Below are positions 24,301-30,639 of a stretch of 64,000 nt of DNA, piece by piece (positions within the stretch are counted from its first letter, which is position 1; each line of letters starts with the position of its first letter). The notes beneath the pieces were generated by a model. It saw only the letters and a list, made by a program, of their open reading frames with translations, searched no databases and was not told where the DNA came from. The position numbers and the translations under genes were made by a program. This DNA comes from Dendrolimus kikuchii (taxonomy: Eukaryota > Arthropoda > Insecta > Lepidoptera > Lasiocampidae): the NCBI GenBank assembly GCA_019925095.2, contig CM034412.1, positions 3,658,001-3,722,000 of the forward strand, in the 5' to 3' direction.

Positions 24301-25492
24301 ACCGACAGCACCCCCTCCACCTTTACCAAATGACGACGCAAATCAACCTAAACAAGACAAATCTGTTGATTATGTTGATTGCATCGAAGAGAAACAAGCA
24401 CCATTATCACACATAGATGAAGAATCAGGTGATAATATTTACGCTATAATAGAAGAAAGTCCAAAACGAAACAAGCCACTGCCAGAAATACCAACAGCAA
24501 AAGTACAAAACGTCCCTGAAGGTCATAATGCTCCAAAACCGGCATCGAATTCAACTAGTACCGATTCAATGGGACTTTTAGGAGAAATCGTAAATGAAAT
24601 ACAAAATAGGAATTTCGACTCTATTTATTCCGCTTCGACGTTATCTAGAAAGAAGAAAGACAAAAAGGAAGACAGCAGAGACAGTACTTATGCCAATACA
24701 GAACATTATAAGACTCCAGAGAGTGTATATAGTAATTCTGGAGCAAAATCTACGGTTTCCACTACTAGTAGTGGATATTTGCATCCTTCAGCAGTTAATG
24801 TACCTACATACATGAAAAATAATAACGAAGAGAAAAGCAGTGAAAAGCAAGACGAACCGCCTCCGTCGCCAACATTGAAAGGTCCGAATTCTAAAATACC
24901 GACTTTCACAAGACAGGTCACTCCACCTGGTCTTAAAAATACAACAACATTCAGAAACGCGCCACAAACACCTAAATCAACTAAGAATGCAAATCAAAAA
25001 CAGATCTCTAATAGTCCGGATGTTGTATCAAGTTGTACAGTACCAGATACAAAGAACATTAAAGCACCTGACGTTATAAATAACAATAAGGTTGAGCCGC
25101 CTAAAGTTGCTTCTAAACCAGCCGTGAGCGTTAAGCCAAACGACAACCGGCCGCCATTAAGGCCGGCGCCTACAGTTGATAAGAAAACAACAACCAAAAA
25201 TACTCCATCAATAAAAGCAGTAACAAACACAACGAACAAAACGCAAAATGATAAAAATCCTCCTCTAATCCGAGCCAATTCAAAAACAGATTCAAATGTT
25301 AAAGCAATAGCGGATAGTTTAAATAAAAATAAACCAAAAGTTGTTCCGAAACCAACAACAGTAAAACCCGAGCCAGTGAATAAACCGCACGCAACAAAAT
25401 TGACCGCGAAACCATCAAATGTTGCCAGTTTACAACAGAAATTTGAAAACAGAAAGTCGCTGGGCAAAGATATTATTACTGTGAAAAAGTAA
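1..25492 (+). CDS. Meltrin: ADAM metalloprotease-disintegrin, meltrin (ADAM9/12/19) type, 12 exons, 5' incomplete
   Basis: Type I membrane protease that sheds cell-surface proteins and can bind integrins; its tail faces the cytoplasm. Exons: 1-78, 836-1005, 2720-3022, 4045-4234, 7002-7145, 8214-8329, 10357-10517, 11795-11892, 13612-13726, 14826-14921, 16954-17083, 23176-25492. All junctions are GT-AG and every phase matches, giving 1305 residues in the window. Domain order seen: end of prodomain/metalloprotease, zinc site [12 protein letters not shown] with Met-turn CIMSP, disintegrin ([15 protein letters not shown]), cysteine-rich, EGF-like, one membrane helix, long tail. The zinc-binding histidines and catalytic glutamate are intact, so an active protease is expected. 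The disintegrin loop reads ADKECDL, with no RGD. The signal peptide and most of the prodomain lie upstream of the window. An alternative tail is encoded if the donor at 17084 is not used. The meltrin assignment rests on the EGF/stalk pattern and proline-rich tail and was made by eye. Confidence 0.9.
79..835 (+). other. ADAM intron; holds a LINE 3' UTR relic
   Basis: No gene. Positions 139-400 carry two copies of a ~122 bp unit (start near 139 and near 280) containing ATAAAACTGTAGAGGT and a GAATTTCTGTACAAT core. The same unit directly follows the LINE ORF stop at 61440 on the - strand, which identifies it as LINE 3' UTR. Positions 400-600 continue as RTE-like 3' sequence ending in GACGAAGTCGGCGGCCTCAG and CTAGTT. 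Confidence 0.6.
836..1005 (+). CDS. Meltrin: ADAM exon, metalloprotease N-half
   Basis: Acceptor TTTCCAG at 829-835, donor GTGAGT at 1006. It encodes [17 protein letters not shown], then the segment to NDNAQLLT. This is the central strand of the ADAM catalytic domain (the V-G-x-E-V-W pattern) and the NDNAQLL block before the active-site helix. The last two bases (AC) are completed by the first base of the next exon to give Thr. Confidence 0.93.
1525..1818 (-). mobile_element. tRNA-derived SINE (family B), copy 1
   Basis: Read on the - strand from 1818, the head has an A-box-like TGGTAGCGTAATGG and a perfect B-box GGTTCGAATCC, spaced as in a tRNA promoter. The body follows to an AT-rich tail near 1525. 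A paralogue in the same orientation lies in the SmD2 intron at 35352-35645, with the same internal order. RNA polymerase III transcription is inferred from the boxes. Confidence 0.8.
1936..2185. repeat. Dispersed repeat E, copy 1
   Basis: About 250 bp, shared with 6083-6335 in the same orientation. Shared landmarks are TTTAAGACGGAACCACC, CGGCTAATTGGGAA, CACAAATTTGTGGTCAAATA and TTTTGGCGCGGCAATTTTGA. No coding frame is conserved between copies. Probably a non-autonomous transposon; its ends were not resolved. Confidence 0.75.
2720..3022 (+). CDS. Meltrin: ADAM exon, catalytic zinc-binding site
   Basis: Acceptor CTTTTCCAG ends at 2719, donor GTGAGT at 3023. Contains the reprolysin zinc motif [12 protein letters not shown] (three His ligands and the general-base Glu all present) and the Met-turn CIMSP downstream, ending GMDYCL with a split Arg codon. 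Cysteines follow the ADAM pattern. The open frame runs on upstream of 2720 into intron, so the upstream Met near 2601 is not a start. Confidence 0.95.
3449..3742 (-). mobile_element. Family A short retroposon, antisense copy
   Basis: On the + strand it begins with a T-run (the A-tail of the element), then CAGCAGACATACAGACGGCC, and ends at CCGCAGGAAATTGTAT. It matches other copies at 8388-8710 and 58708-59023 read in reverse. No target duplication was confirmed by eye. Confidence 0.8.
3905..4044 (+). mobile_element. Retroelement 3' end with (TATC)n tail touching a splice acceptor
   Basis: Landmarks are CTGGAGGAGATCGCTTTTTA, a GCGATGAGACCGCC stretch and TGTACAATAAAGTGTT, followed by (TATC)n. 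Related ends occur at 30640-30795, 33483-33680 (reverse) and 49555-49720. The TATC tail runs straight into GCAG at 4041-4044, the acceptor of the next ADAM exon, and so provides its pyrimidine-containing tract. Confidence 0.7.
4045..4234 (+). CDS. Meltrin: ADAM exon, disintegrin domain first half
   Basis: The first base completes Arg, then NKPKRLF and [16 protein letters not shown], the hallmark start of the disintegrin domain. Cysteine spacing continues through [18 protein letters not shown] to GTCCDLT. Donor GTAAAC at 4235, phase 0. The exon is strikingly GC-rich compared with the AT-rich introns around it. Confidence 0.95.
4306..4867. mobile_element. MITE with ~46-bp terminal inverted repeats
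   Basis: The left end begins CCCCGGAGACAGTTATTCGC and continues through CAATTGTCAATTTTTACGTC. The right end is its inverse: GACGTAAAAATTGACAATTG, then CGAATGGCTGTCTCTGGGGG. The interior has no transposase. This is a non-autonomous DNA element; its superfamily was not assigned. Confidence 0.8.
5121..5640. repeat. 9-bp minisatellite (GTGGACCCA type)
   Basis: About 58 units of a 9-mer close to AGTGGACCC, with GTGGGTCCA variants that make local quasi-palindromes. A higher-order copy of 108 bp (12 units) starts near 5138 and again near 5246. An 18-bp sub-period (GGTCTAAGTGGACCCAGT) runs about 5367-5440. Both strands stay open because 9 is a multiple of 3; no gene is implied. Confidence 0.95.
5640..5995. 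mobile_element. RTE-like non-LTR 3' sequence (relic)
   Basis: Two related blocks each contain ATCCGGGATAAAAA followed by GAGTTTCAGCCAAATCGGTC. The second ends near TTTATAATATTAATAGGG. This layout is common at 3' ends of lepidopteran RTE-like elements. No reverse transcriptase frame is present. Confidence 0.5.
6083..6335. repeat. Dispersed repeat E, copy 2
   Basis: Same order of landmarks as 1936-2185 (TTTTAAGACGGAACCACC, then CGGCTAATTGGGAAACACCA, then TTTTGGCGCGGCAATTTTGA), with a short insertion near 6285. Same orientation as copy 1. Confidence 0.75.
6731..6976. mobile_element. MITE family C, copy 1 (ends 25 bp before an ADAM exon)
   Basis: The ends are imperfect inverted repeats: left AGTACGAGTAAAACTTAAAT and GAAGTTCG; right CTAACTTCACTCGAAGCG and TTGCGCGTACT. 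Other copies are at 22449-22895, 27332-27868, 45619-45848 and 59789-60010. The right end lies about 25 nt upstream of the exon at 7002, so branch-point sequence may be element-derived. Confidence 0.75.
7002..7145 (+). CDS. Meltrin: ADAM exon, disintegrin domain second half and loop
   Basis: Acceptor TTTTTAG ends at 7001, donor GTGAGT at 7146. It encodes [20 protein letters not shown], then PEYC and [13 protein letters not shown]. The integrin-facing loop is ADKECDL, the common ECD-type loop of ADAMs and not RGD. Phase 0 at both ends. Confidence 0.95.
7229..7541 (+). mobile_element. Family A short retroposon, sense copy
   Basis: Begins near GAGCAGGAACGGAGATAGAA, contains GTTGTGTTCCGGCGTTAGTG and GCATAGGCGATGGTAACC, and ends in an A-run after CACGCAAT. 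Slightly diverged from the copies at 8388 and 58708. Confidence 0.85.
7723..7915. mobile_element. Foldback MITE with ~70-bp arms
   Basis: Left arm has TGCTTAGTGTGAGTTTTTTT, TTCATGTTCAAGTTAACGCA and TTGTATGG. Right arm is the inverse: CCATACAAAATTGCGTCAAC, TTGAACATGATCG and AACTCGCACTAAGCA. The spacer is about 50 bp. The RNA would form a long hairpin. Confidence 0.8.
8214..8329 (+). CDS. Meltrin: ADAM exon, cysteine-rich domain start
   Basis: Acceptor TTCACAG ends at 8213, donor GTGAGT at 8330. It encodes [20 protein letters not shown] and on to CYLNNVRGN, matching the A-Y-C-x-x-G-x-C and Q-C-x-x-L-W-G pattern at the start of the ADAM cysteine-rich region. The exon ends with AA, completed by G of the next exon to give Lys. 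Confidence 0.95.
8388..8710 (+). mobile_element. Family A short retroposon, sense copy
   Basis: Near full length: CCGTGCAGGAACGGAGAAAG at the 5' end, GGCGGCCTGTCGTAAGAGGC, GTGTTCCGGCATTAGTGACC, GGCGATGGTAACCG, and a final A-run of more than 15. A 70-codon frame through it recurs in other copies but belongs to the repeat. Confidence 0.9.
9157..10246 (-). mobile_element. 5'-truncated non-LTR retrotransposon (R1/jockey-like) with target duplication
   Basis: Target duplication ATGGAAGACAA at 9146-9156 and 10247-10257, both perfect. On the - strand the element begins mid-ORF, runs through its coding end and 3' UTR, and finishes in an A-tail (T-run at 9159-9170). The unbroken paralogous MITEs show the pre-insertion sequence at this point. 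Confidence 0.9.
9622..10246 (-). pseudogene. C-terminal part of LINE ORF2 (zinc-knuckle region)
   Basis: Open on the - strand for about 208 codons to a stop at 9622-9624. It includes [17 protein letters not shown], then [20 protein letters not shown], the carboxy-terminal Cys-rich block typical of R1/jockey-like ORF2 proteins. The His usually expected in that motif appears as Arg (L-R-I-L-Q-E-C). No reverse-transcriptase core is present, since the copy is 5'-truncated. The first Met of the open frame lies in the target duplication and is not a real start. Confidence 0.8.
10357..10517 (+). CDS. Meltrin: ADAM exon, cysteine-rich domain
   Basis: Acceptor TTTTTATAG ends at 10356; donor GTCAGT at 10518, a non-consensus but usable GT site. 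It encodes [20 protein letters not shown] and [12 protein letters not shown], the I-M-C-G-x-L-x-C signature of the ADAM cysteine-rich domain. Phase 2 in, phase 1 out, consistent with both neighbours. Confidence 0.93.
10518..11794 (+). other. ADAM intron with no recognised feature
   Basis: AT-rich. A ~50-bp stretch near 10755-10805 (ACATTTGTCCCGTACAAAA) resembles 63945-64000 and hints at a shared old repeat. Nothing else recognised. Confidence 0.5.
11795..11892 (+). CDS. Meltrin: ADAM exon, end of cysteine-rich domain
   Basis: Acceptor CTTTTCCAG ends at 11794, donor GTGAGA at 11893. It encodes [20 protein letters not shown], then [13 protein letters not shown], the D-P-G-L-V-x-x-G-x-K-C-G block that precedes the EGF-like domain in ADAMs. 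Phase 1 in, phase 0 out. Confidence 0.93.
12020..12492 (+). mobile_element. Solo LTR, copy 1, with ATAT target duplication
   Basis: Starts TGTTACGAGTCGCGGGACTC and ends GAGTTGTAACA, the expected TG...CA ends. Flanks ATAT at 12016-12019 and 12493-12496 match. 473 bp, with no internal retroviral-type genes. Homologous LTRs lie at 57730-58171 and 60062-60524. A 4-bp ATAT-type duplication is typical of some Ty3/gypsy lineages (inference). Confidence 0.9.
12945..13147. mobile_element. MITE family D, copy 1
   Basis: Contains TTAAGTTTTCGCGACAAGTG, CCGTGATCACGGCGAC and an inverted end CCGCTTAAAACCGTAAAAAC. Related to 19170-19432, 20690-20828 and 53385-53525. Confidence 0.7.
13246..13500 (-). mobile_element. 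Family A short retroposon, antisense, diverged
   Basis: T-rich start, then GACGGCCCATCTGATGGAAA and, at the far end, CAGGAAATTGTATTCTTTCT. Shortened in the middle compared with full copies. Confidence 0.75.
13612..13726 (+). CDS. Meltrin: ADAM exon, EGF-like domain first half
   Basis: Acceptor CTCATGTAG ends at 13611, donor GTATGT at 13727. It encodes [16 protein letters not shown] and [14 protein letters not shown], the C-L-N-x-x-C linker and the start of the EGF-like repeat. Phase 0 in, phase 1 out. Confidence 0.93.
13727..14825 (+). other. ADAM intron; minor repeats only
   Basis: No gene. A short TG run lies near 14305-14322. Positions 14385-14510 (GTCCGCGCAATTTTCGTAAA, GGGGTACAAAGTTTTTGCCT) recur inverted at 48845-48960. 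The rest is AT-rich with nothing recognised. Confidence 0.5.
14826..14921 (+). CDS. Meltrin: ADAM exon, EGF-like domain second half and stalk
   Basis: Acceptor TTGCAG ends at 14825, donor GTGAGT at 14922. It encodes [14 protein letters not shown] and [15 protein letters not shown]. The C-H-C-x-x-G-x-A-P-P-x-C and G-G-S-x-D-S-G-P patterns are characteristic of the ADAM9/12/19 group just before the membrane helix. Phase 1 at both ends. Confidence 0.93.
14983..15463. mobile_element. Pogo-like MITE (family P), copy 2, intact
   Basis: 481 bp, ends CAGTGTAAACTCTATATAGC and (inverse) GACGTTATATAGAGTTTACG followed by CTG, flanked by TA on both sides (14981-14982 and 15464-15465). TA duplications and CAGTG ends are typical of pogo/Tc1-mariner elements. 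No transposase. Confidence 0.88.
15841..16796. mobile_element. Inverted-repeat element TAGGGGTGTGC with nested retroposon
   Basis: Left end TAGGGGTGTGCCAATAATTC, right end ATTCGCACACCCCTA. The interior is dominated by ATTCGAATA-type motifs that fold on themselves (for example TCGAATATTAATATTCGA at about 16217 and 16745). The retroposon at 15872-16195 sits 30 bp inside the left end. The TIR looks hAT-like; the flanking 8-mers do not match cleanly. Confidence 0.75.
15872..16195 (+). mobile_element. Family A short retroposon, sense, nested copy
   Basis: CCGTGCAGGAACGGAAAAAG start, GTGTTCCGGCATTAGTGACC, and an AATAAATAAATAAAAAA tail. AACTT-like sequence on both sides may be a weak target duplication. 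It must be younger than the surrounding inverted-repeat element. Confidence 0.85.
16954..17083 (+). CDS. Meltrin: ADAM exon, transmembrane helix (constitutive part)
   Basis: Acceptor TTGTTTCAG ends at 16953. It encodes [12 protein letters not shown], then the hydrophobic run [17 protein letters not shown] and a basic stop-transfer [14 protein letters not shown]. The donor GTACGT at 17084 leaves TC, and the T at 23176 completes Ser. The phase agrees exactly with the far exon, which supports this donor although the frame stays open beyond it. Confidence 0.88.
17084..17726 (+). CDS. Meltrin: ADAM alternative cytoplasmic tail (retained-intron extension), 214 aa
   Basis: If the donor at 17084 is skipped, the membrane exon stays open for 214 more codons to TAA at 17724-17726. 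Visible parts: [11 protein letters not shown] next to the membrane, a Ser-rich stretch, an acidic Tyr cluster [14 protein letters not shown], then tandem 12-residue repeats ([12 protein letters not shown] type) at 17409-17560, and a C-terminal MYANVSEQ. The repeated 36-nt units keep frame with mostly silent or conservative changes, which argues for coding. The product would be a short-tailed isoform of 747 residues in the window. Transcript support is not available; intron noise remains possible. Confidence 0.6.
17409..17560 (+). repeat. 36-bp coding tandem repeat in the alternative tail
   Basis: Units start at 17409, 17445, 17481 and 17517 and encode KPVL-x-K-x-PELTN with small changes. Lys/Pro-rich and likely unstructured. 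The units are more alike at their ends than at the middle codons (LKK, AKM, TKR, AKT). Confidence 0.85.
17961..18173. mobile_element. Small MITE, TTAGGGCCGCTTGCATAA ends
   Basis: Left end TTAGGGCCGCTTGCATAA and right end TTATGCAAGCGGCCCTTA are inverse copies about 175 bp apart. Carries AATAAA at 17991-17996, 265 nt after the alternative-tail stop, and so could supply a poly(A) signal to that isoform. Confidence 0.8.
18472..18815. mobile_element. MITE family G (GGGCGTTCCATTAG ends), copy 1
   Basis: Ends GGGCGTTCCATTAGTAAC and CCTAATGGAACGTAGC are inverse. The interior is GC-rich with ACGACC/GGTCGT motifs. Copies: 28706-28965 (opposite orientation) and 31214-31620. Confidence 0.75.
19170..19432. 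mobile_element. MITE family D, copy 2 (most complete)
   Basis: Ends AATAAAACTACGTTTTAACG and CGTTTAAACGTAGTTTTATT are inverse. Each is followed inward by the GCGCGGTAATTT motif or its inverse. The interior has ACGTTTCGGCCACTTATCAG. Related fragments are at 12945, 20690 and 53385. Confidence 0.8.
19853..20111 (+). mobile_element. Family A short retroposon, sense, 5'-truncated
   Basis: Starts at CCTGCGGCCGGGCGGCCTGT, lacking the first ~35 bp, and runs to CTCCTGCAATAAAAAAAAA. Its 3' part is shortened after TTCCATCGAGTG. Confidence 0.85.
20690..20828. mobile_element. MITE family D fragment
   Basis: TTCCGACGTTTCGGCCACTT and TTTAGCCTACAGCTAACTTG match the interior of 19170-19432; both ends are lost. 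Confidence 0.65.
21266..21331. repeat. (TA)n microsatellite
   Basis: About 33 uninterrupted TA units inside the large ADAM intron. Likely polymorphic and prone to assembly error. Confidence 0.98.
22449..22895. mobile_element. MITE family C, copy 2
   Basis: Left TACGCATAACTTCAATGCGC and TCGAGTGAAGTTAG, right GTGTACGAACTTCAGGGACG and AATTTTGCTCGTACT. The interior shares GAGCGAGAGCGCAACA with copies at 27332-27868 and 45619-45848. Enlarged compared with the ~230-bp copy. Confidence 0.7.
23176..25492 (+). CDS. Meltrin: ADAM terminal exon, 771-aa proline-rich cytoplasmic tail
   Basis: Acceptor TTTTCACAG ends at 23175. T completes Ser, then [20 protein letters not shown] and a long, Ser/Pro/Lys/Asn-rich, probably disordered tail to TAA at 25490-25492. 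Visible docking motifs: proline-rich [23 protein letters not shown] and NKPLPEIP (SH3-type); RSHSLP near 24020-24037, which fits the RSxSxP 14-3-3 pattern; tyrosine sites [17 protein letters not shown] (Tyr codon 24689) and ESVYSNSG (Tyr codon 24728), the last two of the YxN type. Such motifs link meltrins to SH3/SH2 adaptors. The tail is much longer than the usual vertebrate ADAM9/12/19 tail. A GTG near 23282 is internal and is not a start. Confidence 0.9.
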
Positions 25493-25518
25493 ATTGGTAG
25501 AATTAATATAGAAATTTG

Positions 25519-25524
25519 AATAAA
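25519..25524 (+). terminator. Poly(A) signal candidate for the long ADAM isoform
   Basis: AATAAA 27 nt after the stop codon. Other AATAAA hexamers follow (near 26842 and 26946), so the true 3' end is uncertain. Confidence 0.4.
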
Positions 25525-26218
25525 AGCTTTACACGGTTGCTAGAAATTGTTTTACAACGTGAATATTAGTTAGTATTTAGAAAGTCTAGTCTATGGTAAT
25601 TTTTGGAATCGTTGGAACATGTAAAAAGATCTGATGGACTTAGGTATGAAATACATAAGTATTTGACGTTAATGCCTCGTATCTCTTTCTATGGTACTTG
25701 TAGACTGTCGATAATAATGAAGAAAGATTGATAAATTGACGTAATACTGTTACTCTCATCTACTTATACAGCTACGAAATTCGATTTAAATATAGAACTA
25801 ACGGTCAGTTTTATGTCAGTTTATCGAGTCTTTTTATCAAATTTAGAATGATGTGTTGCAGTTTTATTGACAGTTTTTTTTATCAATCTCTGTTTAGAAA
25901 ATGATGTACGAGGTTATACGGAAATGTACATTTTGAGGAATGTAGAATGTGAGTTTTATTTTTATAGCATATTGATGGCATTATGAATATTATACTCGTC
26001 ATAGTATGGTCAATGTATCTTCAGTTAAACTCGATTTTCAAACTAAACTCCTTTTTTTATTTACATCATTACATAAATTATATACACTAATGCAATTAAG
26101 AAAATGTAACCTAATTAATTAATTATCTTCTACGGGTAAGGTGTTCAGAGGGCTGACTACCTGGTTGGAACTTTCCTAGAAATTTAACATGATATATTTA
26201 CATACGATACTCCATATA

Positions 26219-26520
26219 TCCGTGCAGAAACGGAGAAAGAAACAATTCCTGCAACCGGGCGGCCTGTCGTAAGAGGCGAAATAACCCATAGCCTGGTGGT
26301 AGCCTTTTTGCCCGTCTGGATGGCTACCACCCCTGGTCTAGAGTATGCCGCCATAACAGCCTTGAGTTGTGTTTCGGCATTAGGGGCCAGGTTCCATTCC
26401 CCCTTAAAAGAGCAGCAGCGCATCTGTAACGCCTTTGGTGATTGGAAATGTCTATAAACGATGGTAACCGCTTTCCATCAGGCGGGCCGTCTGCCTGCCT
26501 GCTTAACTCGTGCAATATAT
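26219..26520 (+). mobile_element. Family A short retroposon, sense copy
   Basis: CCGTGCAGAAACGGAGAAAG start, CGGGCGGCCTGTCGTAAGAG, GGCCAGGTTCCATTCCCCC, and a short AATATATAA tail in place of a pure A-run. More diverged than most copies. Confidence 0.8.
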
Positions 26521-27331
26521 AAGTACAAATGTGTGAAGACACTTTGACTATACTATAATATTCACTTAAAACTGATAAAAGTGTTCATATTTTGATATGT
26601 AACTGCATTTTTTAAGTAGAAGACATTATATCCATATTTGTATAAAAAGCTAGAATTATAATAATCACGTTTTTTTTTAGAGAAATAAACGTTTGTATGA
26701 GTTTTATTCAGTAAAAGAAGATAATTTTGGAACTTCCTTCAGAAGTTTAAAAGATAGGGTGTAAACTATTTATTACTATTTTAAAATTTGTTTTTAGCAA
26801 CTATACAAAGATTTATACTTTTCAAAAATATGATAGTTTATTGAATAAAATGCATACAGAATTTAATTAGATCTCTGTAAATAATTTTTCCTTAATTATT
26901 CCTTAATTGTTAGTGATTTGATTAATATGAAGTGTCTTATATCCTCGAATAAAAGCCGTTTAATTAGTATTTTTATAATGACTATTAAATAACGTGAGAT
27001 GTTTGAGTATTATGTATATTGTATAGTTTATAAGGTTGAATGATTTTTTTGGAATTGGACCCCGCGATATTGATGATTGATTGATTTAAATTTGACGCTG
27101 TGAAATTCATATATTTAGTCATCTGAAAGAAAATTGTAGATAATCAATAAATAACGAGGATGTAGTTTTCAACTATTTAGGTGTTGTATAATCGACGAGT
27201 AACGATTATGACATTTCCGCATTTTATTATTTAGAATTGTTAAGCAAATGGAAAAATACCTGAAGGGTAGGTAAATTTAAAATCATTTCACGCTAGATAT
27301 TTATTGAATAACTTTTGTACACTAGCAGAAA

Positions 27332-27868
27332 TAGTACTTCAACTAGCACAAAAAATTAATTCGTTTCGACTGAAGTTAGCTTTGTGTGATTGCGCAGGTC
27401 TAGACAATCATCCTACTAGACCCTCATAGTACGTAATAGGAAAGAGATAGAATTCAAGTCCCAATAGAGAACGAGCGAGAGCGCAACATTTCCTTCTCAC
27501 TTCTGTACGTAGCACTTCGTGAACTAAAGATGATAAGGATATGATATTTCGGATCAGGATATAGACAACGATATATGAACAATATCATACCGGTTTCAGT
27601 TGAGGTTACGGATTTCAGATTATTTCGTAATATCAAACCGAATTTCAAATTACGAGGTAACGATGTGACTGCCAGTGTATCAGCCGGCAAGTGATAACAT
27701 AATGTGTCGCATTTAACCTTTATATTTCTCTAATAATAATAATAGAATAGAATCCATCCGTATCCGTAATTATCCGGAACTTTTATATTACATTCGGTGA
27801 GAGTTAAGAAGCTCTATAACATAACGCGTACGAAATTCAGGGATGTATTTAAGTTTTATTCGTACTAT
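27332..27868. mobile_element. MITE family C, copy 3 (enlarged)
   Basis: Left AGTACTTCAACTAGCACAAA and CGACTGAAGTTAG, right TACGAAATTCAGGGATG and TTTTATTCGTACT. Shares AACGAGCGAGAGCGCAACAT with other copies; the middle (about 27530-27800) is foreign or diverged. Confidence 0.6.
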
Positions 27869-28705
27869 ATAGAACATGCTAATATTTAGCAATCATAAGT
27901 ATTTTGGCCCAATTCCTATTACATGAAGTGAATGCGTTTTTATAATTTATGTAAAGTATATATAATATTAGGATATTATACTCGTTTTGATTATATTCCG
28001 CAAATATGTTTAATGGTGCTAGAAGCTACAAAGATAAAAGTGCTTAATTGCAATAATAATGGTGTTTTTTGAGTATTTTGAGAGAAATGGGGTTATTTGA
28101 TTGATAATACTGGTAACATTAATCGGCGATTTTAAGTATGTGTAGGTTAATTTGTATTTACTTAGAACAGAGAAAGTAACAGCAGTCGTAAGTGATCCAA
28201 CTATTGTTATTTAAAAATATTGTTAGTAAATATCTCAAAATTACCCAAATATACCATTGTGCAAAATAGATATTTTCTAAGAGAAGAGAGTATAAACTAA
28301 TTTATGTTAAGCCGTGTCTATTATGAGTGAACTCTTTAATAATAAAGAAGATGCAATAATAAGTGTAATAAAATAATCATATTGTCCAATAGTCATAATA
28401 ATGTTAACTGCCACAGCTTGGTACAAAACGAAATGGTGCTGCCAGTCGCAAAATAATTATACTACTTTCATTATATCGCTAGAAACACACTGTCCCGCGT
28501 ATGCAACACACGTTGACATTAATGTCTATGAAGATTTAAAAAATACATATGCGTCATACATAAATTTTAGAAATACCCTCAGAACAATAACTGAAGCTAT
28601 AGAAACCGATGCAAAAAATTGCTGAGTAATATGGCTGTTAGATTGAAATAAACTTATTGTGTACACGAATTTCAATGATACAAAAAAAGTTAGTTAATGT
28701 TATGG

Positions 28706-28965
28706 TATGTTCCATTAGGGACTCCCAACGACCACGTTCACGACCGCGATATTTCCCATTCCACTTGCTTGCCGGCGTTACAACCGTAAACCCAAGTGGA
28801 ACGGCTATTCGACAAACCCCTTGACGTGGGTCGTTGTGAGCATTGTGATCGAAAATGATGACGTGATTAGTGACGTTTTCGCCACGACCACAGCGACCGC
28901 GGTCGTCTTGTGGAACGGCTAATGGAGCATTTTGGGCGTTGTGAGCTAATAATGGAACGCCCTTT
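28706..28965. mobile_element. MITE family G, copy 2 (inverted relative to copy 1)
   Basis: Starts GTATGTTCCATTAGGGACTC and ends AATAATGGAACGCCC. The internal order is the reverse complement of 18472-18815. Confidence 0.75.
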
Positions 28966-30639
28966 ATGTGAGATGAGTCATAATTTAAAGTTGAAAAGTG
29001 ATACTTATTTGCTTTTGGTTATATTACTAAATCAAAAATACATACTGTCCACGATCGTTCTTTGTAAGAAAAGATCAACATAATATACCTTGTAAACAAT
29101 GAATATACGAGTGTATGCATCCTGTTCTGACAAGCTTTCATTGCCATAAGTGAAAATAGTTTGGATGTATTATGTAGTTATTCTAATATGATTTCTATAG
29201 CTTTAGTCATTGCTTTGAGGTCAGACCGCAATAAAAGGTTGTATACGTAGCATTAGTGTGTATGTATTTCTGTACTGTCGTCAAAGTTTAGTTGTATTTG
29301 TACACAAATAATAGGGTGTGTCATATTAAATAAAATTCTAGATAAATATAGATATGTTATAGTGGACTGTATTCATTTGGTAAACATATTCAAGGTGCTC
29401 TGTGTATTGGGTTACGTTAGGAGCGTTCCTTCCTAGTATGATTCGGTCATTGAACTAGTTCACCTTTTATAGCACTATTCAGTAATTAGAACCTTTAGAT
29501 GTTTGTTAGGAATCGAATGACGGTTCCTATTAAATCCAGGAATGTTGGCGACATACCCGTCCGTGTTGTGAACTTTTTAGCTACCTTCATGTTGCGTGGC
29601 CTCTGTTGGGCAATGGTAAAATCTCGAATTTTGCCACTGGTTACGTTTCCTGTAAAATTGAAGAATCCAACTGAAAAGATTTATAAGCAATATTTTTTTA
29701 CGTTTATCTTATTTTACGAAAAATATGTCCGATATTCCATTCCATTCCTCGTTCGTGACTATACAAGAATGTCGGATAGCTGATTGGCGTCTGAGCGCTG
29801 ATCGAGTGAACTAATGGACCAATTGGTAATGTGAAACATTTCTTTCGGTTCCTAATAGTACATCATTCATGAACTACACAACACTATTATATACATATTT
29901 ATTACAATAAAACTCAAGAGAAAAGAGGTGGCAGTGGTATTTAAAAATGTCTGATTGACATCTATTGTTGCCACTGTACTGGCTGCAGTATATACATGAC
30001 AAGCATATTGAAGTTTTCTTGTTAAGAATTGATTTTCATATTAGGCCGCTAGTATGGAATGTTTATAAGGAATGAAGTAATATAAGCGTTAATTCAAAAG
30101 CGTGAGGTTTTTTTTCTTATACAATTTCGAACTTTAATACAATGAAATAAGATCAAGACAATCGTATTTGAGGTGTGAACTCCAGGCTTGCGTCGGAGCT
30201 GAACCGTTTTTTTGTGTCGATTTAAAGCGTCACTTGCGACAGTTTCTGGATATATTAATACAAATAATAAACGTAACTTTTCGGTTCGTTTGGAATTCTC
30301 GCTATCACCGCCTTGACAATCAGCGCCAAAATGGCGTCAATGAAACTGGCACAAGAATAAAGGGACAGCAGCCTGTCGATGATTTAGGGGCTTAGTCAGA
30401 CCTGCCTTATTTACTCGGTGATTATCATTACCAATATTGTATGTACCATTGTTGGCAACTAGTCTTATCTATTCAACATATTAAAAACATCTTAATTTTT
30501 TATATTTTGTACCCATACAATAGTAATATACAATGGAATAATAACGTATAATAAATAATAATTTCATTATCATGACTACAAATTAAAAATATTAAAATTT
30601 TGTATTTAGGTACAAGAACCTAAGTATACTTATGCATAT

